In this document: piece by piece, positions 11,465-24,219 of the stretch | Numbering within the stretch: the first letter of the stretch is position 1 | How the letters are laid out: each line of letters begins with the position of its first letter | Assembly (NCBI GenBank): GCA_963457665.1 | Contig: OY735212.1 | Location: 4,465,397 to 4,529,396 of the forward strand | From: Thysanoteuthis rhombus | Taxonomy: Eukaryota > Mollusca > Cephalopoda > Oegopsida > Thysanoteuthidae | Direction of reading: 5' to 3' | DNA length: 64,000 nucleotides | Translations under genes and position numbers: made by a program | The notes under the pieces: generated by a model | The model's input: the letters and a program-made list of their open reading frames with translations, nothing else | Told to the model about the DNA's origin: nothing | Databases searched by the model: none

Positions 11465-12250
11465 CACTATGTATATATATAATCTGGAAAACTTTCTATC
11501 TTTAAACACGAAACATTGAAAAACTTTTTGTGCCACTTCAGTCTCTTATTTCCCGATATCTGTCATTGCAATTTATGTAAATTTTTTTTCAGTTTTTTCC
11601 CCGTTTTACATATACTTTATTATCATGGTACAATGTGTAAATTTTATCTTGTGATCACCAGTTGTTTACCATGTAACCGCTTCGGGGATTTAAAAAAACA
11701 AAATAGTTATATTGACATGGCGCCCCAGCAGTGTTGATCAACTACAATCCTCCTTTTAGCTATCTTTTGACGTATACCTAGTGTCATGTAGTCTATCATT
11801 TTATATAGGGTATTATATGCATTTTATATTGATATTAATCTATACTTCATATTTTTCTTGAAACAGGACTTAATTGCGTAGATTATCCCCCATCCACACA
11901 TCAAAAATGTATTTAACAACAAGAGATCAGTAAGTATAATAACAGACATGACTCGCTGTTCGAGTCATTTCAATTAAATATTCACCCATGTGAATATCAG
12001 ATCCACTGTGTCAGTTTCTATCCCAGACTACGTACAAACAAACTTATGATATCATTTTTAAGAATACTAATTACACAGAAAAACTTCTTCCAGTAGATTC
12101 TCTACCAACAAATTCAACTGAAGAATTTGAAAATTTTCCTGTTAACCTAATAGTTATTTTTCCACGTCGTATACCATCAAGCTTCCATTAAAGTTTTTTT
12201 TTAACACTTTTAATTATCAAATAAAGTATCAATATATACATATATGGTTG
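11465..12250 (-). mobile_element. 3' part of an unusual reverse-transcriptase element (copy 1)
   Basis: This stretch occurs again, inverted, at 24220-24830. Shared blocks are 'ccatcaagcttcca' with 'cacgtcgtatacc', 'aattatcaaataaagtat', 'tgtttaccatgtaa', and 'cacttcagtc'. A partial match continues at 45840-46100. It lies directly downstream, on the minus strand, of the RT relic at 12560-13430, so I take it as that element's 3' region. The second copy lacks about 230 bases corresponding to 11900-12130. Confidence 0.6.
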
Positions 12251-12559
12251 AAAGGAAACGAAACAACTTTCTAGCGGGCAGTAACATCACAATGGGCGAT
12301 TCCATTAACATACACAATTTGTATCATGGCTTACTATGTTCGATCTCCCGACCAACGCCAAACTACCTATGAGTCAGACAAATGGTTCCCGTCAATACAA
12401 TGACCTTAGACACCGACTAAGACTAGATCCATCTCTTTTGGTTACCTAATTCTCCTAACATTAATGCAAATTGATCTATTCTAGTATACATTTATTCATT
12501 TATTCTAATTCTATACTCTCGTGTAATCATATTCTATAATTCTTGTTATTGTTTCACTA

Positions 12560-13430
12560 CGATCAAGTAGATAAGTTTCTAAGGGAATGTCTAATCACGG
12601 CTTTATCAAATTGTCTAAAAATCTCACTATTTTTGCCACCTTGATCGACCATTCTTAAAACTAAAGAAACAAGATCAAGCGAATCCCAAATATTCTGATA
12701 ATATCATTCTGCAAAATAACTTGTTCTAAAAGGCATTCTCACTATACGGAACGGCAAAATATCTCGTTAATCAAACGCTCCATTCTCAATTTTAATATTC
12801 AAATCTAGGAATGTTGCTTGCATTCCATTATCTTCACATTTCAATTCAAGATCCTCAGGTTTATATATTAATATGCGATTTTCCGATTTCTCCGCCATCA
12901 TCAAGAACACATAAGTTGTCAATAAAACAGGTGCAATTTTAAAATGACTGAGCTCGTTTTATTTTAGTTCTAATGGAGATGACATGAATATATTCGTATC
13001 TAAGTAAATGCAAATTTGCATAGTAGGGCAGGATCAATTCCCATAGGGACACTTATGATCTGATGAAATATTCTATCTCCTATTTCAAAGTAACCTTCTC
13101 CAAAAAGATTAATAACTATCGTCTCAAGGGTGGAACACGTAAAGTAAGTATTACCTTTTTTTTTAATTTTACTTCAGAAAACTTAACAGTTTGTGAACCC
13201 AATATATTTACTATTTCTTCATGCAAATACCAAGTCTATTATTTCATTTAATTCTTTAATGAGATTTTCACGAGGAATTTTTGTGTAAAGAGTATAAAAT
13301 CGTACGTTGAGATAGATTTATCCCTTCTACAGGTATTAATAATATCCATATCGGGCATAGAATTATCTACTAACCAAAAGAGATTTAAATCACGATAGAA
13401 TTCACTTTCACTGTAAAATTTCTGTTATAC
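12560..13430 (-). pseudogene. Reverse transcriptase relic, unusual family (possibly Penelope-like)
   Basis: With several stops and frameshifts the minus strand reads: 'FWLVDNSMPDMDIIN', 'KSISTYDF.LYTKIPRENLI' (RT motif A region), 'SVPMGIDPALL' (the PMG block), and 'FIDNLCVLDDGGEIGKS'. The last is the catalytic motif, with the family's FIDD changed to FIDN. It continues with 'PFRIVRMPF' and 'LLRMVDQGGK'-like blocks. Uncharacterised invertebrate proteins with the consensus 'PMGVDPAPFWANLYLY' and 'FIDDLCALNDGGEF' are the match I know. I think they belong near Penelope-like elements but am unsure of the clade. The copy is dead: it lacks an intact frame and one catalytic aspartate. Confidence 0.68.
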
Positions 13431-14600
13431 GAATGATGATTCCTATATTATTTGCAGTAGAGTTGTAAATGGCTGTTGGTTGTGTGTGGTGAGAAGATGT
13501 AGTAGTAGACAAAGGATTTTGCCTCCACGTGGTTTGGTTGTTTGGTTGAAAGCGCCACATACTGATATTACTGGAAATATTCAAGGAGGAGCGGTTGTTA
13601 TGACAGCAGGGAGAATATGCGCGTCAAGTATGATTGTAGACGCAGAGATTAAACAGAAAAAAAAACGACACATACAAGTATTTAGATGAACAAATAAAAT
13701 GTACATTTAATACGTTAACATTTATGACGATACAGGGCTGAAATGGAAATACGTATGAGAAAACATTGATACCATCGTCTTGAGAGAAGAGGCGAGAAGA
13801 TGGGAGATAGCTTCTAAGCGAAAGGTGGGAGCTTCATCGTATCGTGAAAGTTATAGTCGTGAGTTGGAGTGGAGGTATCTGAACTGCTTTTGAATCCAAA
13901 AGACTTGGAGCATACCAAGGAATTGTAAAGGAGACCCAGTTCAGTGTGTATACCTAACAGCCAAGTTTTGGGCCATTCTCAAACCCTTGAAACTCACATC
14001 AAACAAACTATTTGAGACACAGAAAACACATGGGTTTTAATCCATGTGCACTCCCCGAAGTAAAGAGAATTAGAAGACAAATCATGGTGATTTGAAACAT
14101 AAAAAAGCGTTGCCATTTGATTAATCTGAGAAATAGAGATGCATACGTGTTTTGAGCTAGTGGTGAGGGAACGGTTGAGTAACTGTGCATATGTGAGGTG
14201 TCTCGACATTGGTGAACTAATATGGGTAAGGTTTAGTACAATGATTTATCACAGTGGGAAAACAGTAAAGTTCGGATCGGCTGAGAGGCCGGCAAAATGA
14301 TACCAATCCTGGAGAGAGAGAAAAAGAGTAAAAGGAACCAGCTAGAAGCGCCGGGGCTATTAAACAATTGAACACGTGTGTACATGGTTTTTATAGGGAG
14401 TCGTGATAGGGAGTGACTTTTAGATATCTAGCTAAAAGAAGGGTTTCGTATTAAATTCTTACTTGAAAGAGAGGCTACACTGTATTTGATTGTATATTAG
14501 ATTTAAAGACTTAGGAAACAACTTTGCTAAGAGGTTTCGTGCAACAAACTCTAAAGGCTACAATAAAGCAAGTACCTATTGGATTTCTATGCATTTTAGG
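13431..14600. other. Unassigned insert within the RT relic
   Basis: The distance between the N-terminal relic (14601-15130) and the RT domain (ending 13430) is larger than expected for one protein. The intervening sequence shows no RT blocks. It may be a later insertion, such as a purine-rich unit near 13740-13930, or simply unrecognisable sequence. Confidence 0.35.
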
Positions 14601-15130
14601 TATCCTATACATAATTGGTTACTTCTGTATTTTTTCATCTATTTTAAGTCTTAGTTTTTCACATAATAGTATTTTATTAGATATGATATAATCTGGTTCA
14701 CGAGTAAAGACTTTGTACGTGGGTGATGGTGTTCGTATTACACCTACCTCAGACAATATCCTTTGAATATAATATTTTTTACATATGAATATTATATTAT
14801 TTGCTGCTTTGTCAATCAAGATCGAGAGATCTGCTGATACTTGGGAATTTTTCAACACCGGACTCGTTTTTTGAGGGTGTTTACCCTTTTCTCTCTGTCT
14901 GTTGAACGCTGATTCTATTTTTCGATATTTATTTGACATAGATAAAAATTTTAAACAATCAAATGCTTTTTTAATTTCATTTAGACATTTGCTATAATTT
15001 AAACACTTTGATTCTCAACAATTTAGACCTTTTGTGAGTGTTCTTTTTACAATCTCTAGTTTACCTGTTAATGTGCGGCCAAGATTTTTATTTCATAATT
15101 GCGAGGCCTGGCACTCACATTTTTTTAGTT
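14601..15130 (-). pseudogene. N-terminal part of the unusual RT element
   Basis: A 106-codon open frame survives (14619-14939: MSNKYRKIESAFNRQREK…). It and its upstream sequence match 46390-46800 in order: 'tatttatttgacata', 'atttgc.ataatttaaacacttt', 'aatctctagttt', 'gcgaggcctgg.actca'. Conservation of a basic Lys/Arg-rich frame in two separated copies suggests it is part of the element's protein. The function of this domain is unknown to me. Confidence 0.5.
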
Positions 15131-15270
15131 TTGATTTCGCCATCTTTATTTATAGAAAGAGTTTCCACTGTTTATATATAATAATTAAACATTCTATTTA
15201 GTAATGTTAGTCTTAATCTTTATGTAACTAATTGTTTATTCTCTTCTTTTCTCAATCCACTAAGTAGAGA

Positions 15271-16016
15271 GAGGACCTACACGACCATCAACTTATGCTA
15301 GATGAACTGAGCGAAGAAAACCAAAGAGTCGGTCTACACATGAACTTCAGTAAAACAAAAGTTATGTGCAACAATCGCACCGAGAATAAGGACATAACTG
15401 TCAAAATCGAAGATTCAAAACTGGGAGAAGTAGACCACTACATCTACCTAGAACAACAAATCTCTATGTAACCCATAAAAGAAATCAAGAGGAGAATCAC
15501 CCTAGGACAGCAAGGCTTCGACAGAGCAAGCTCAACCTTCAAAAACAAGACGATTCCAATAAAAAAAAGTGTAATACAACCAATGTATCCTCCCGATAGT
15601 CACTTATGGAGCTGAAGCATGGAACCTAACAAAGAGACAAACCTGCAAACTGAGAAACATGCAACGTATGCATGAAAGAATCATGCTCAACTTCACATAG
15701 CGATATCACAAGACAACACAGTATATCAGGAAGAAAGCAGAGGTCAGAGACATCATAGAATCTATTTGAAAACTGAAATGACAATGGGCTGGTCATGTTG
15801 CGAGAATGACAGACAACCAATGGACATCACGACTCACAACATGGATCCCCAGAGATCACATGCGAAACCGAGGCTGACAAAATACAAGATGGGGAGATGA
15901 ACTAGATAAATTCAGAAAATACTGGCTCTGCGACACCCATGATAGAGAAATGTGACGGATCCTGGGGGAGGTTTATGTCCAACAATGGACGTTAAAAAAC
16001 AGATGATAGCGACGAA
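15271..16016 (+). pseudogene. RTE LINE 3' fragment, frameshifted
   Basis: The translation follows the main RTE copy from 'DLHDHQLMLDELSEENQRVGLHMNFSKTK' (broken here by my spacing of residues: DLHD, LDEL, GLHMNFSK) through 'VDHYIYL' and 'RRITLG', then in other frames through the C-terminus to 'caatggacgttaaaa' near 15996. The upstream two thirds of RT, including the FADD motif, is missing. The usual (GAT)n tail is degraded to 'gatgatagcgacgaat'. At least four stops or shifts are present. Confidence 0.8.
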
Positions 16017-16158
16017 TATCATCAAGTCCTTCAATTCAATTTTTTAAAAAGGACGCAAACATTACGATGCATACTTTTCTCTTTCTCTTTTGGTGGTTTT
16101 TATAATTTTGGGTCAATTATATCTAATATGTATTCCTACCATTGATATGATATTGGCA

Positions 16159-16584
<426 letters not shown>

Positions 16585-17243
16585 AGGATGTACTATTCAA
16601 GTCAAGTCGGAACAGGAGCATACAATGTGTATGGAATCTTAATTTCAATTGTGTAACATCCGGACATATTCAACTCCATTGTCAATGCTGATATGTTCTT
16701 CAGTTGTTTGAAGGCGTAGGCGCAGATAAATGCAGTTTCCTGATACCAGAACCGCCATACAAAGTGTTATAAATGGAGGTGTATGTATTCTCATCCTTTC
16801 TATGTGCTTGTGACTAATAACTGACCAATGTGTCTTAGGAATTAGGGGCTTGATGATGTAGGTTACCATAGAAACAGATCTCTATCTGGCCTGGATCTCG
16901 TTACTTGGGAATTCAGGTCATTCTAAAATCTTTGTGTTAGAGTACTGGAATGTTCAAAGTGCAAAGGATGAAAAGACCGTACGTATTCAAGAGAGGTGAA
17001 AAAAATCAAGTAAAATTCATAATCAATAATCTTAAGAGGGTTAATAGATTAAAATTGGTGTATCACGAAAATACCAAAGAAAACGTTTGAAAGTTTTGAT
17101 GGAACCTCAAGGGCCATTTTAATATCTATTGGGACTTTAATCACTCGGATGTGCACTTTTCATGATGGCCCTGACTTTGATGAAGATTAAAATAAGTGGG
17201 AATGTTTAGTTGCTGTTGGAGCCGAGTTCTAGAATATCTGTGT
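16585..17243. other. Non-coding interval
   Basis: No gene or repeat recognised between the AT tract and the palindromes. Confidence 0.4.
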
Positions 17244-17437
17244 AAGAGTTCTGTGTTATTAGTTGTTATTTGTTATTAATATCTATTTTTTCATTAATTG
17301 TTGATTTTGTGGTTAGCTCATAAGTGGAAGTGTTTTCTCATATATATACAAATATATAAGAAAACACTTCCGCTTATGAGCTAACCACAAAATTCAACGA
17401 TTAATGAAAAAATAGATATTAATAACACAGAACTCTT
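17244..17437. repeat. Imperfect palindrome with ~79/95-bp arms
   Basis: The left arm 17244-17338 and right arm 17359-17437 are reverse complements. Differences are three point changes or single-base indels and one 16-base extra block in the left arm (around 17260-17276, a small tandem duplication). The loop is 20 bases of AT-rich sequence. Conserved parts include 'aagagttctgtgttatt', 'tcattaat', 'ttttgtggttagctcataag' and 'ggaagtgttttct'. A foldback MITE or an inverted duplication would give this structure. Confidence 0.85.
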
Positions 17438-17474
17438 ATATATATATGTATAGAGAGAGAGAGAGAGCTCCATC

Positions 17475-17563
17475 CACACAGAAGAGTTGTAATACATAAT
17501 ACAGCTGATAAAATTATATATATATATATAATTTCATCAGCTGTATTACAACTCTTCAGTGTG
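17475..17563. repeat. Second palindrome, ~37-44-bp arms
   Basis: Left arm 17475-17518 and right arm 17527-17563 are reverse complements, apart from a 7-base extra block (cataata) in the left arm and two substitutions. The spacer is AT. The outer sequences (cacaca/t-gaagagttgtaata) share the 'gaagagtt' string with the outer end of the neighbouring palindrome at 17244-17437. A GA run (17451-17467) separates the two. Confidence 0.8.
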
Positions 17564-17565
17564 GC

Positions 17566-17735
17566 TATAGACTTTCGATCATCCCATCCAGTACCGCGAG
17601 GCAGAATTGAAACCTTCACTTCAGACCCGGAGGCCGATATCCTATCTCTGGACAACGGAACTGGACGGTCAGTAAGGCTGAATTTAAGCGATATATCTAT
17701 TTACACAGAAATTCCTCATCCATCGGGGAGCTCTA
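17566..17735 (+). repeat. Dispersed repeat family C (~170 bp)
   Basis: It shares ordered blocks with the minus strand of 55380-55545: 'ccatccagtacc', 'cttcacttcagaccc', 'aacggaactgg', 'tgaatttaagcgat', and 'agagc/gtgctctat'. Two copies in opposite orientation at distant sites show a dispersed element. I do not recognise the class. Confidence 0.65.
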
Positions 17736-19230
17736 TCCCTATGGAAGAGCATCACATAAGCTTACAATGGATGAGTTACCTCACTTAAAGAGTGCTCAAC
17801 CCTGAATAGATTCATTGATTCTTTTAAATGAGTTTCCCTTAGTTGCCTCACTTACAACGATTCGGCTGCTCTACCCTCTATCAGGTATCTGTCGTTTTGG
17901 TAACTTTCTGGGAATGTCGACCAATACCTTTCATTTAAACCATGAGTAAAGGTTGTATTTATTTCTATACTTGTCATATAACCCCCATTGGCAATTTTAG
18001 GACTTGTAACCATCGATTCTTCCTAATGATACTGATGTGCCTCACCCAGGGCCGGAGGGGTCCTTTTCATAAATCGCTACCTCACTAAATAATCATAGTT
18101 CTATGTAGTTTCGTTTTGCTTAATAAACTTGAATGAAAAAATAGTTGAAGGACATTTTGGCAACTCTGCTTACTGAGATAATCATCTCGTGTGTGCGCGT
18201 GTTAGTTGGTACATACAGAGATATATACTCCTCTAAGGTACTCGTGGTTTGACGGATGGTATCCCATTCTTCCAACGTTAAGCCTCGGCCATGTGTCATA
18301 TTTTGCTGTAGTGGGACAGCGAATAGACCCCCCCCCCATCTCAACGTTGCAAATCTACCTACATACATCAATGCAATGCTGTGGGAGCGGCGTCTCCTTA
18401 CTTCTTTTCTCGGGAGGGGGAACAACTTTCCCGTATTATATACTACGAATATTTTCTATTTGAACGATTCATTGATTGGCTTGTATATGTCCAAATACTC
18501 ACCTCATATGGTCACAAAAATGTCCTCAGGTAGAGGGGGGCTTTTTTCAGCTCTATTCCACTACCAAGGTACTGATGTCAGTATCAGTTCAGCTCTTTCG
18601 GCTGGGGACATTCAAGAAGAATATTTAGACTCTAAAACACTGTAGAGAGCTTTTTTTGTGGACAAAAATATTTCTTCAACTTATCAGGTTTCAATTGATC
18701 GGAATAACACATTTCAATTTCTATTAGGAATGCTAAAATTTTTCTCAGAAAACGTCTCGGTTTGCCCTTTTTTAGAGCAGTTAATTTATTGGGCAAAAAG
18801 ATAAATTTTAATTTATTTTCCACTTCAAAGTATACATATAATCTATTCTACATTAATCAGGTTTTAGTTTTTATTCAAATTATGCAAACGACACAAAAAT
18901 TCTATATATTTCAAGCACAATTAAATTTTATGTAGAAATAATAAAGACAATATTTCTTTAAAGAGCATTTTAATAAATAATGATTTGCTTGAATTTTCTC
19001 AAAATTCAACTAAGCTTTATAGTCCCAGTTCCAGTGAGTTCCATGATCAGACTGCATAATGAAAAAAAAAACAACATTAAAACTGTAAGTGATATTTTTA
19101 AAGTATTTCCGCTGAGGTCTTCTAAAGATAGTTTATAGACATGTAAATTTCGGCTGTTGAACGACCGTAGCCATCGAAGACGGTAAAGAGTTCTATCCTT
19201 TTTTTGATATGTGCGAGTTTTGTGTTATTG
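17736..19230. other. Non-coding interval
   Basis: Open frames of 60-130 codons at 18200-18650 lack family motifs. A run of nine C residues near 18330 is notable only as low complexity. No gene is supported. Confidence 0.4.
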
Positions 19231-19470
19231 TTTGTTTGTTTGTTCCAGCGCTCCTGGCTATAACGTTTTGTCTACAGACTTGAAAATTAGCATCAGTACT
19301 CCGCCAGATACCCTGTAAAACTATTTTCATTTTTGGAAAAAAAAAGTTGTTTGGAGGGTTTTATTTGTTTGTATGTTCCAGCACTCCTGGCCATGCCGTT
19401 TTGTCTACATACTTGAAAATTGGCATCAGTACTCCACTAGAACCCCCTTAGAAATGTTTTTGTTTGCTTT
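19231..19470. repeat. Two-copy tandem duplication, ~132-bp offset
   Basis: The block 'tttgtttgt.tgttccagc.ctcctggc' through 'gttttgtctaca.acttgaaaatt.gcatcagtactcc' occurs at 19231-19340 and again at 19363-19470, with roughly 10% differences. The two are separated by a short A-rich stretch. Confidence 0.8.
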
Positions 19471-20627
<1,157 letters not shown>

Positions 20628-20633
20628 AGCAGT

Positions 20634-20675
<42 letters not shown>

Positions 20676-21140
20676 CTTTTAACGTCCATCGTTGGATATT
20701 GATCTTCCTTAAGATTTGCCAAACCTCTCTATCTTGGGCGTAACGGAGCCAGCACTTTCTGAACTTGTCTAATTCGACACGCCATCTTATCTTGCATATG
20801 ATCTCTGGGGATCCACGTTGTGAGTCGTGATGTCCAGTGGTCTCCAGAGATTTTGGCTACATGACCAGCTCATTGTCATTTATTATTCTACTGGATTCTA
20901 TGCTATCTCTGATTCCTGTTTCCCCAAATATACTACGCTGTCATGTAATCTCTCCGTGTGATGTTGGGCTGCATTCTCTCCTGAGCACGTTGCATTATTC
21001 TTACTTCAAGGGCCAATCTTTTCGTCAGGTTCAATATTTCAGCTCCATAGGTAACAATCGGGAAGATATATTGGTTGTATACCGTTATCTTTGAGCTCTA
21101 ATGGGATTTTCTTGTCTTTGAAGGTTAAGCTTGCTCTAAC
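20628..21140 (-). mobile_element. RTE LINE 3' fragment with an unusual (GCT)n tail
   Basis: The minus strand from about 21140 to 20674 follows the RTE C-terminus: fragments equivalent to 'RASLTFK.KKIPLELK', 'PEILNLTK', the 'RMMQRAQERM'-like block, 'WAGHVAK' and 'RKCWLRYAQDREVWQ'. It ends at 'ccaacgatggacgttaaaa'. Where other copies have (GAT)n, this copy has about 15 units of (GCT)n (20628-20673 read as CAG on plus). Several stops are present. Confidence 0.75.
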
Positions 21141-21248
21141 AAAAGTCAAGCTAAAGTCTTTGTTGATTTCCTCCTGTAGCCTCCAGCATTTTCCTCTTGA
21201 AACAGTCCTGGAACAGTCAGGTCTCATGCCTTCCACCTTTGGATGATA

Positions 21249-21518
21249 TCATCATCATCATCATCATCATTCTTTCAACGTCCGTCGTTGGACATAGACC
21301 TTCCCAAGGATTCGTCACACTTCTCTATCATGTGCATCGCGGAGCCAGTACTTCCTGAATTTGTCTAGTTCTCCTCTCCATCTTGTATTCTGTCGTCCTC
21401 GGTTTCTCATGTGATACTGGTTCCGCGACGCTCATGATAGAGAAATGTGGTGAAACCTGTTGAGGGTTTATGAACAACAACGGACGTTAAAAGAATGATG
21501 ATAATGATGATGATGATA
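21249..21518. mobile_element. Head-to-head pair of RTE 3' ends (inverted)
   Basis: Bases 21249-21414 are an RTE 3' end in minus orientation, starting with a (CAT)n tail at 21249-21270. At about 21415 the sequence switches to the plus-orientation end of the same element (equivalent to 'YWFRDAHDREM'), continues to 'acaacggacgttaaaa', and closes with (GAT)n at 21497-21518. Both ends thus carry a tail. Twin priming, or two nested insertions, would produce this. Confidence 0.8.
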
Positions 21519-22974
21519 TGCAATGTGACAAATTTGAGCGCGAAAGTCAAATACCCAGCCTCTTTACTCCTCGGAAATGGGATGTTTAAAAACACCAATA
21601 TGTAATGTAAACGTGAGTACCTCTTCATCCAACAACAACATTCTGCAAAACGAAAGAATGACATCATTCCCTTCATTGAAGAAAGTCGACCTAGAACTAA
21701 CAAAAGCAGATAAATTAAACATGAATCAAACTTTAGATCTTTTAGGTAAGAAATGGCTCTAAATATCTTCTCTTGAACACATTTTCTCTTTCGTCTTCAC
21801 TCAAACTTTTACCCACTTTCCAACATCTGAAAACTAACAAGATTCAAGAGAATATAATTCTTCACACCAAAACAACAACAACAAAAAAAGGATTATTGGA
21901 ACTTTTCTTGTCATGACAATTTTATCCACGGAACTTCCCTTGTATATATGTGCTTCTAACATCTACTTTCAGACATTAGATCGTTGACTTACTCACAAGT
22001 CTTATTACTTCAATAATCAGTGGGTACAAAATTAAATAAACATTGATTTTGATTGCTAACTTTATCAGTCAAAGATCTTAAATGATCCCGTGTGAAATAT
22101 GCCAAATTATTCTACTTAAGTAGGGAAAATAAAAGTATGTATCATATAAAATTTAACATGCATTTGTGTGTTTTTAACATTGGTGTCGAAGCATGAAACT
22201 ACGGAAGCATAAATCACACATTGTTTACTGTTATATACAATAATTCTATTCTTACTTATTCGTTGTGTCTTTCTCTGCTGTCTCCAGTAAAGATGAGATC
22301 CTGAGTCCATCACTCTAACATTAAGCCAAATATTAATACTGACTTTGGATTAAGGAGGGGTTGCCAACCCGGGGAGCAGGGTTCCATCAAAGTCAGAATT
22401 TGAGCAGTCCAAGGGGGGGAAATAAGGCTATTAAGTAAAACTATAAGTTGTGGTGAATGTTCTTGGCTTAAGGGTTGTGGGTAAGTGGAATGCAAGATGG
22501 AGTATAACTGTGCAAATAAGGTCCAACTTGCAAATGATTGAAGATGTATTATCTCACCAATAAACCAACCAATTGAAGAAGTAATAGCAACAACAAAAAA
22601 ACAAAAAAAACAAGAACAGAGATCACTTCGATGAGTATTTCACTTGCAATAGCAAAATTATTTTTTGTGATTAATTAGAAATTATCATGTGCTCCTAATA
22701 ATTTTTTTGCTTGCTTTTTTTTTAGTAACAAACACTGTAGCAGGTGTACAATTATAAAATATAATCAATTCTTAATATACAACTGTCTATGTATACTCAA
22801 AATAATAAGATTATTCGAAATTATTCTTCGTTGCAACTTAAATGAAAGGGAGAGATTAGTGTTCTTGTTGACATAAGAGGGGAAATAATTGAAAAGTTCG
22901 GGACCATTAGATAAAGGCATAAGACCATAACAATAGTTTCAGCATTACAGACAAAACTTCTGGACAAAAGCCTT
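21519..22974. other. Mostly non-coding; possible exon at 21577-21747
   Basis: At 21577-21747 a plus-strand frame (…LQNERMTSFPSLKKVDLELTKADKLNMNQTL, quoted in part) ends at 'TTTTAG|GTAAGAAA', a good splice donor. Its composition is more protein-like than other frames here. No family match is known to me and no convincing acceptor was found, so I do not call it a gene. The rest, to 22974, shows nothing recognisable. Confidence 0.25.
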
Positions 22975-23445
22975 CCCCAGTTCATTTCATGTCGACCGTG
23001 CTAGTGCTAACCCCTGTCATGTCCTGGCTGCAAACCTTTCCATCCATCTCCATGTTGTGTCTGGTCTTCTCCTACTGCGTTTGCTATTTTCAGGGCACCA
23101 ATCTGTTAACCTTTTGCACCATCCGTTATCTTTAATTATCGCTAGGTGTCCATCCCATCTTCACTTTTGTCTTTTAGTTATTTCTATATATTTTGGTTTG
23201 TTCTCTTGCCTATTTCGATCTTTTTCAATATCTTTCCATCGCTCTGTGTGTTATTCTGAGTTTACTTTCAAGTGATTTAGCTAGTTTCCATGTTGCATAT
23301 TCGTACGTCATAGCAGATGCCATACGTTCATTGTACACTTCATGATTTAAATATATTGGCTGGGCGCTTTTCAATATGTATTTGTATTTACTGAATGCTT
23401 TCAATCCAATCGTTATTCGTCGTTTTATTTCGCTTTCATGATCTT
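22975..23445 (-). pseudogene. RTE-like LINE, second family, C-terminal fragment
   Basis: With stops, the minus strand gives 'YNERMASAMTYEYATWKLAKSL', 'LRITHRAMER', 'KVKMGWTPS' and a tail region, in the order of RTE reverse-transcriptase C-termini (thumb, 'AGHV' and zinc-like tail). It corresponds in part to the fragment at 8620-8950 and differs from the main RTE family. Confidence 0.6.
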
Positions 23446-24219
23446 TCTCTATTTACTCCATACCCACAATTTTAAAATCATTTTTCTTGCTTCAAGATTG
23501 ATGTTCTTATCCGTAAATGTTGACTTACCTCGTTCAAAATTCCCCAGGCTATTGATATGACTAGATGTTAGAATAAAATGATGAATAACTGCGTAGGTAA
23601 TGCCAAATAATTGTTCAATATATATTTTTGAAAGGTAATAAAGATTTATTGACTGCGTTAAATGTTTCAAAAAGTTTCTTTCCAATCGAATATGTATCTA
23701 CCAGCTGAATATTCATCTAACGGACGAGTTATTCAGCTAGTATGTTCGGATATATGTACATGTATATATTAAACGGGGAGTGAAACGTTTAGAAATGTTT
23801 TTTCCTCTAAAATATCTCTGATTTGATTTTTAATTAGGAAAAAGTCCCCATCACTTTTGACCCCTAAACTGATGGTTTTCCCGTAACTTTACTCCTCTTA
23901 AAAAATTGATATAAATTATGAAATAAAAAGATATGTAAATGAGTGGAAAATAGGTCCCACATTGGCATTATAGTTACATTGTAAATAAGAAACCCCTCTA
24001 AGACCTTCAAAACTTTTTATTTTAAAATCCATCTCGAAGTCTATTGAGTAAATATGTCACATTTGGTCGGGCTGCACCCATGTTCAGGTACTTTTTTATG
24101 GCGTGATAGACAAACACACAGACGTCTCTCACTGTAAGATAAGATATAAATAATCACTTAAGTAAGCATATATATATATATATTGCAAGGTATCCAGTAA
24201 TGTTACTACCCTCTAAAAA
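23446..24219. other. Non-coding interval
   Basis: The segment 23780-23880 contains 'cacttttgacccctaaa', the reverse complement of a phrase typical of the 38-bp repeat at 33455-33850, so it may be a distant relative. No gene is seen. Confidence 0.35.
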
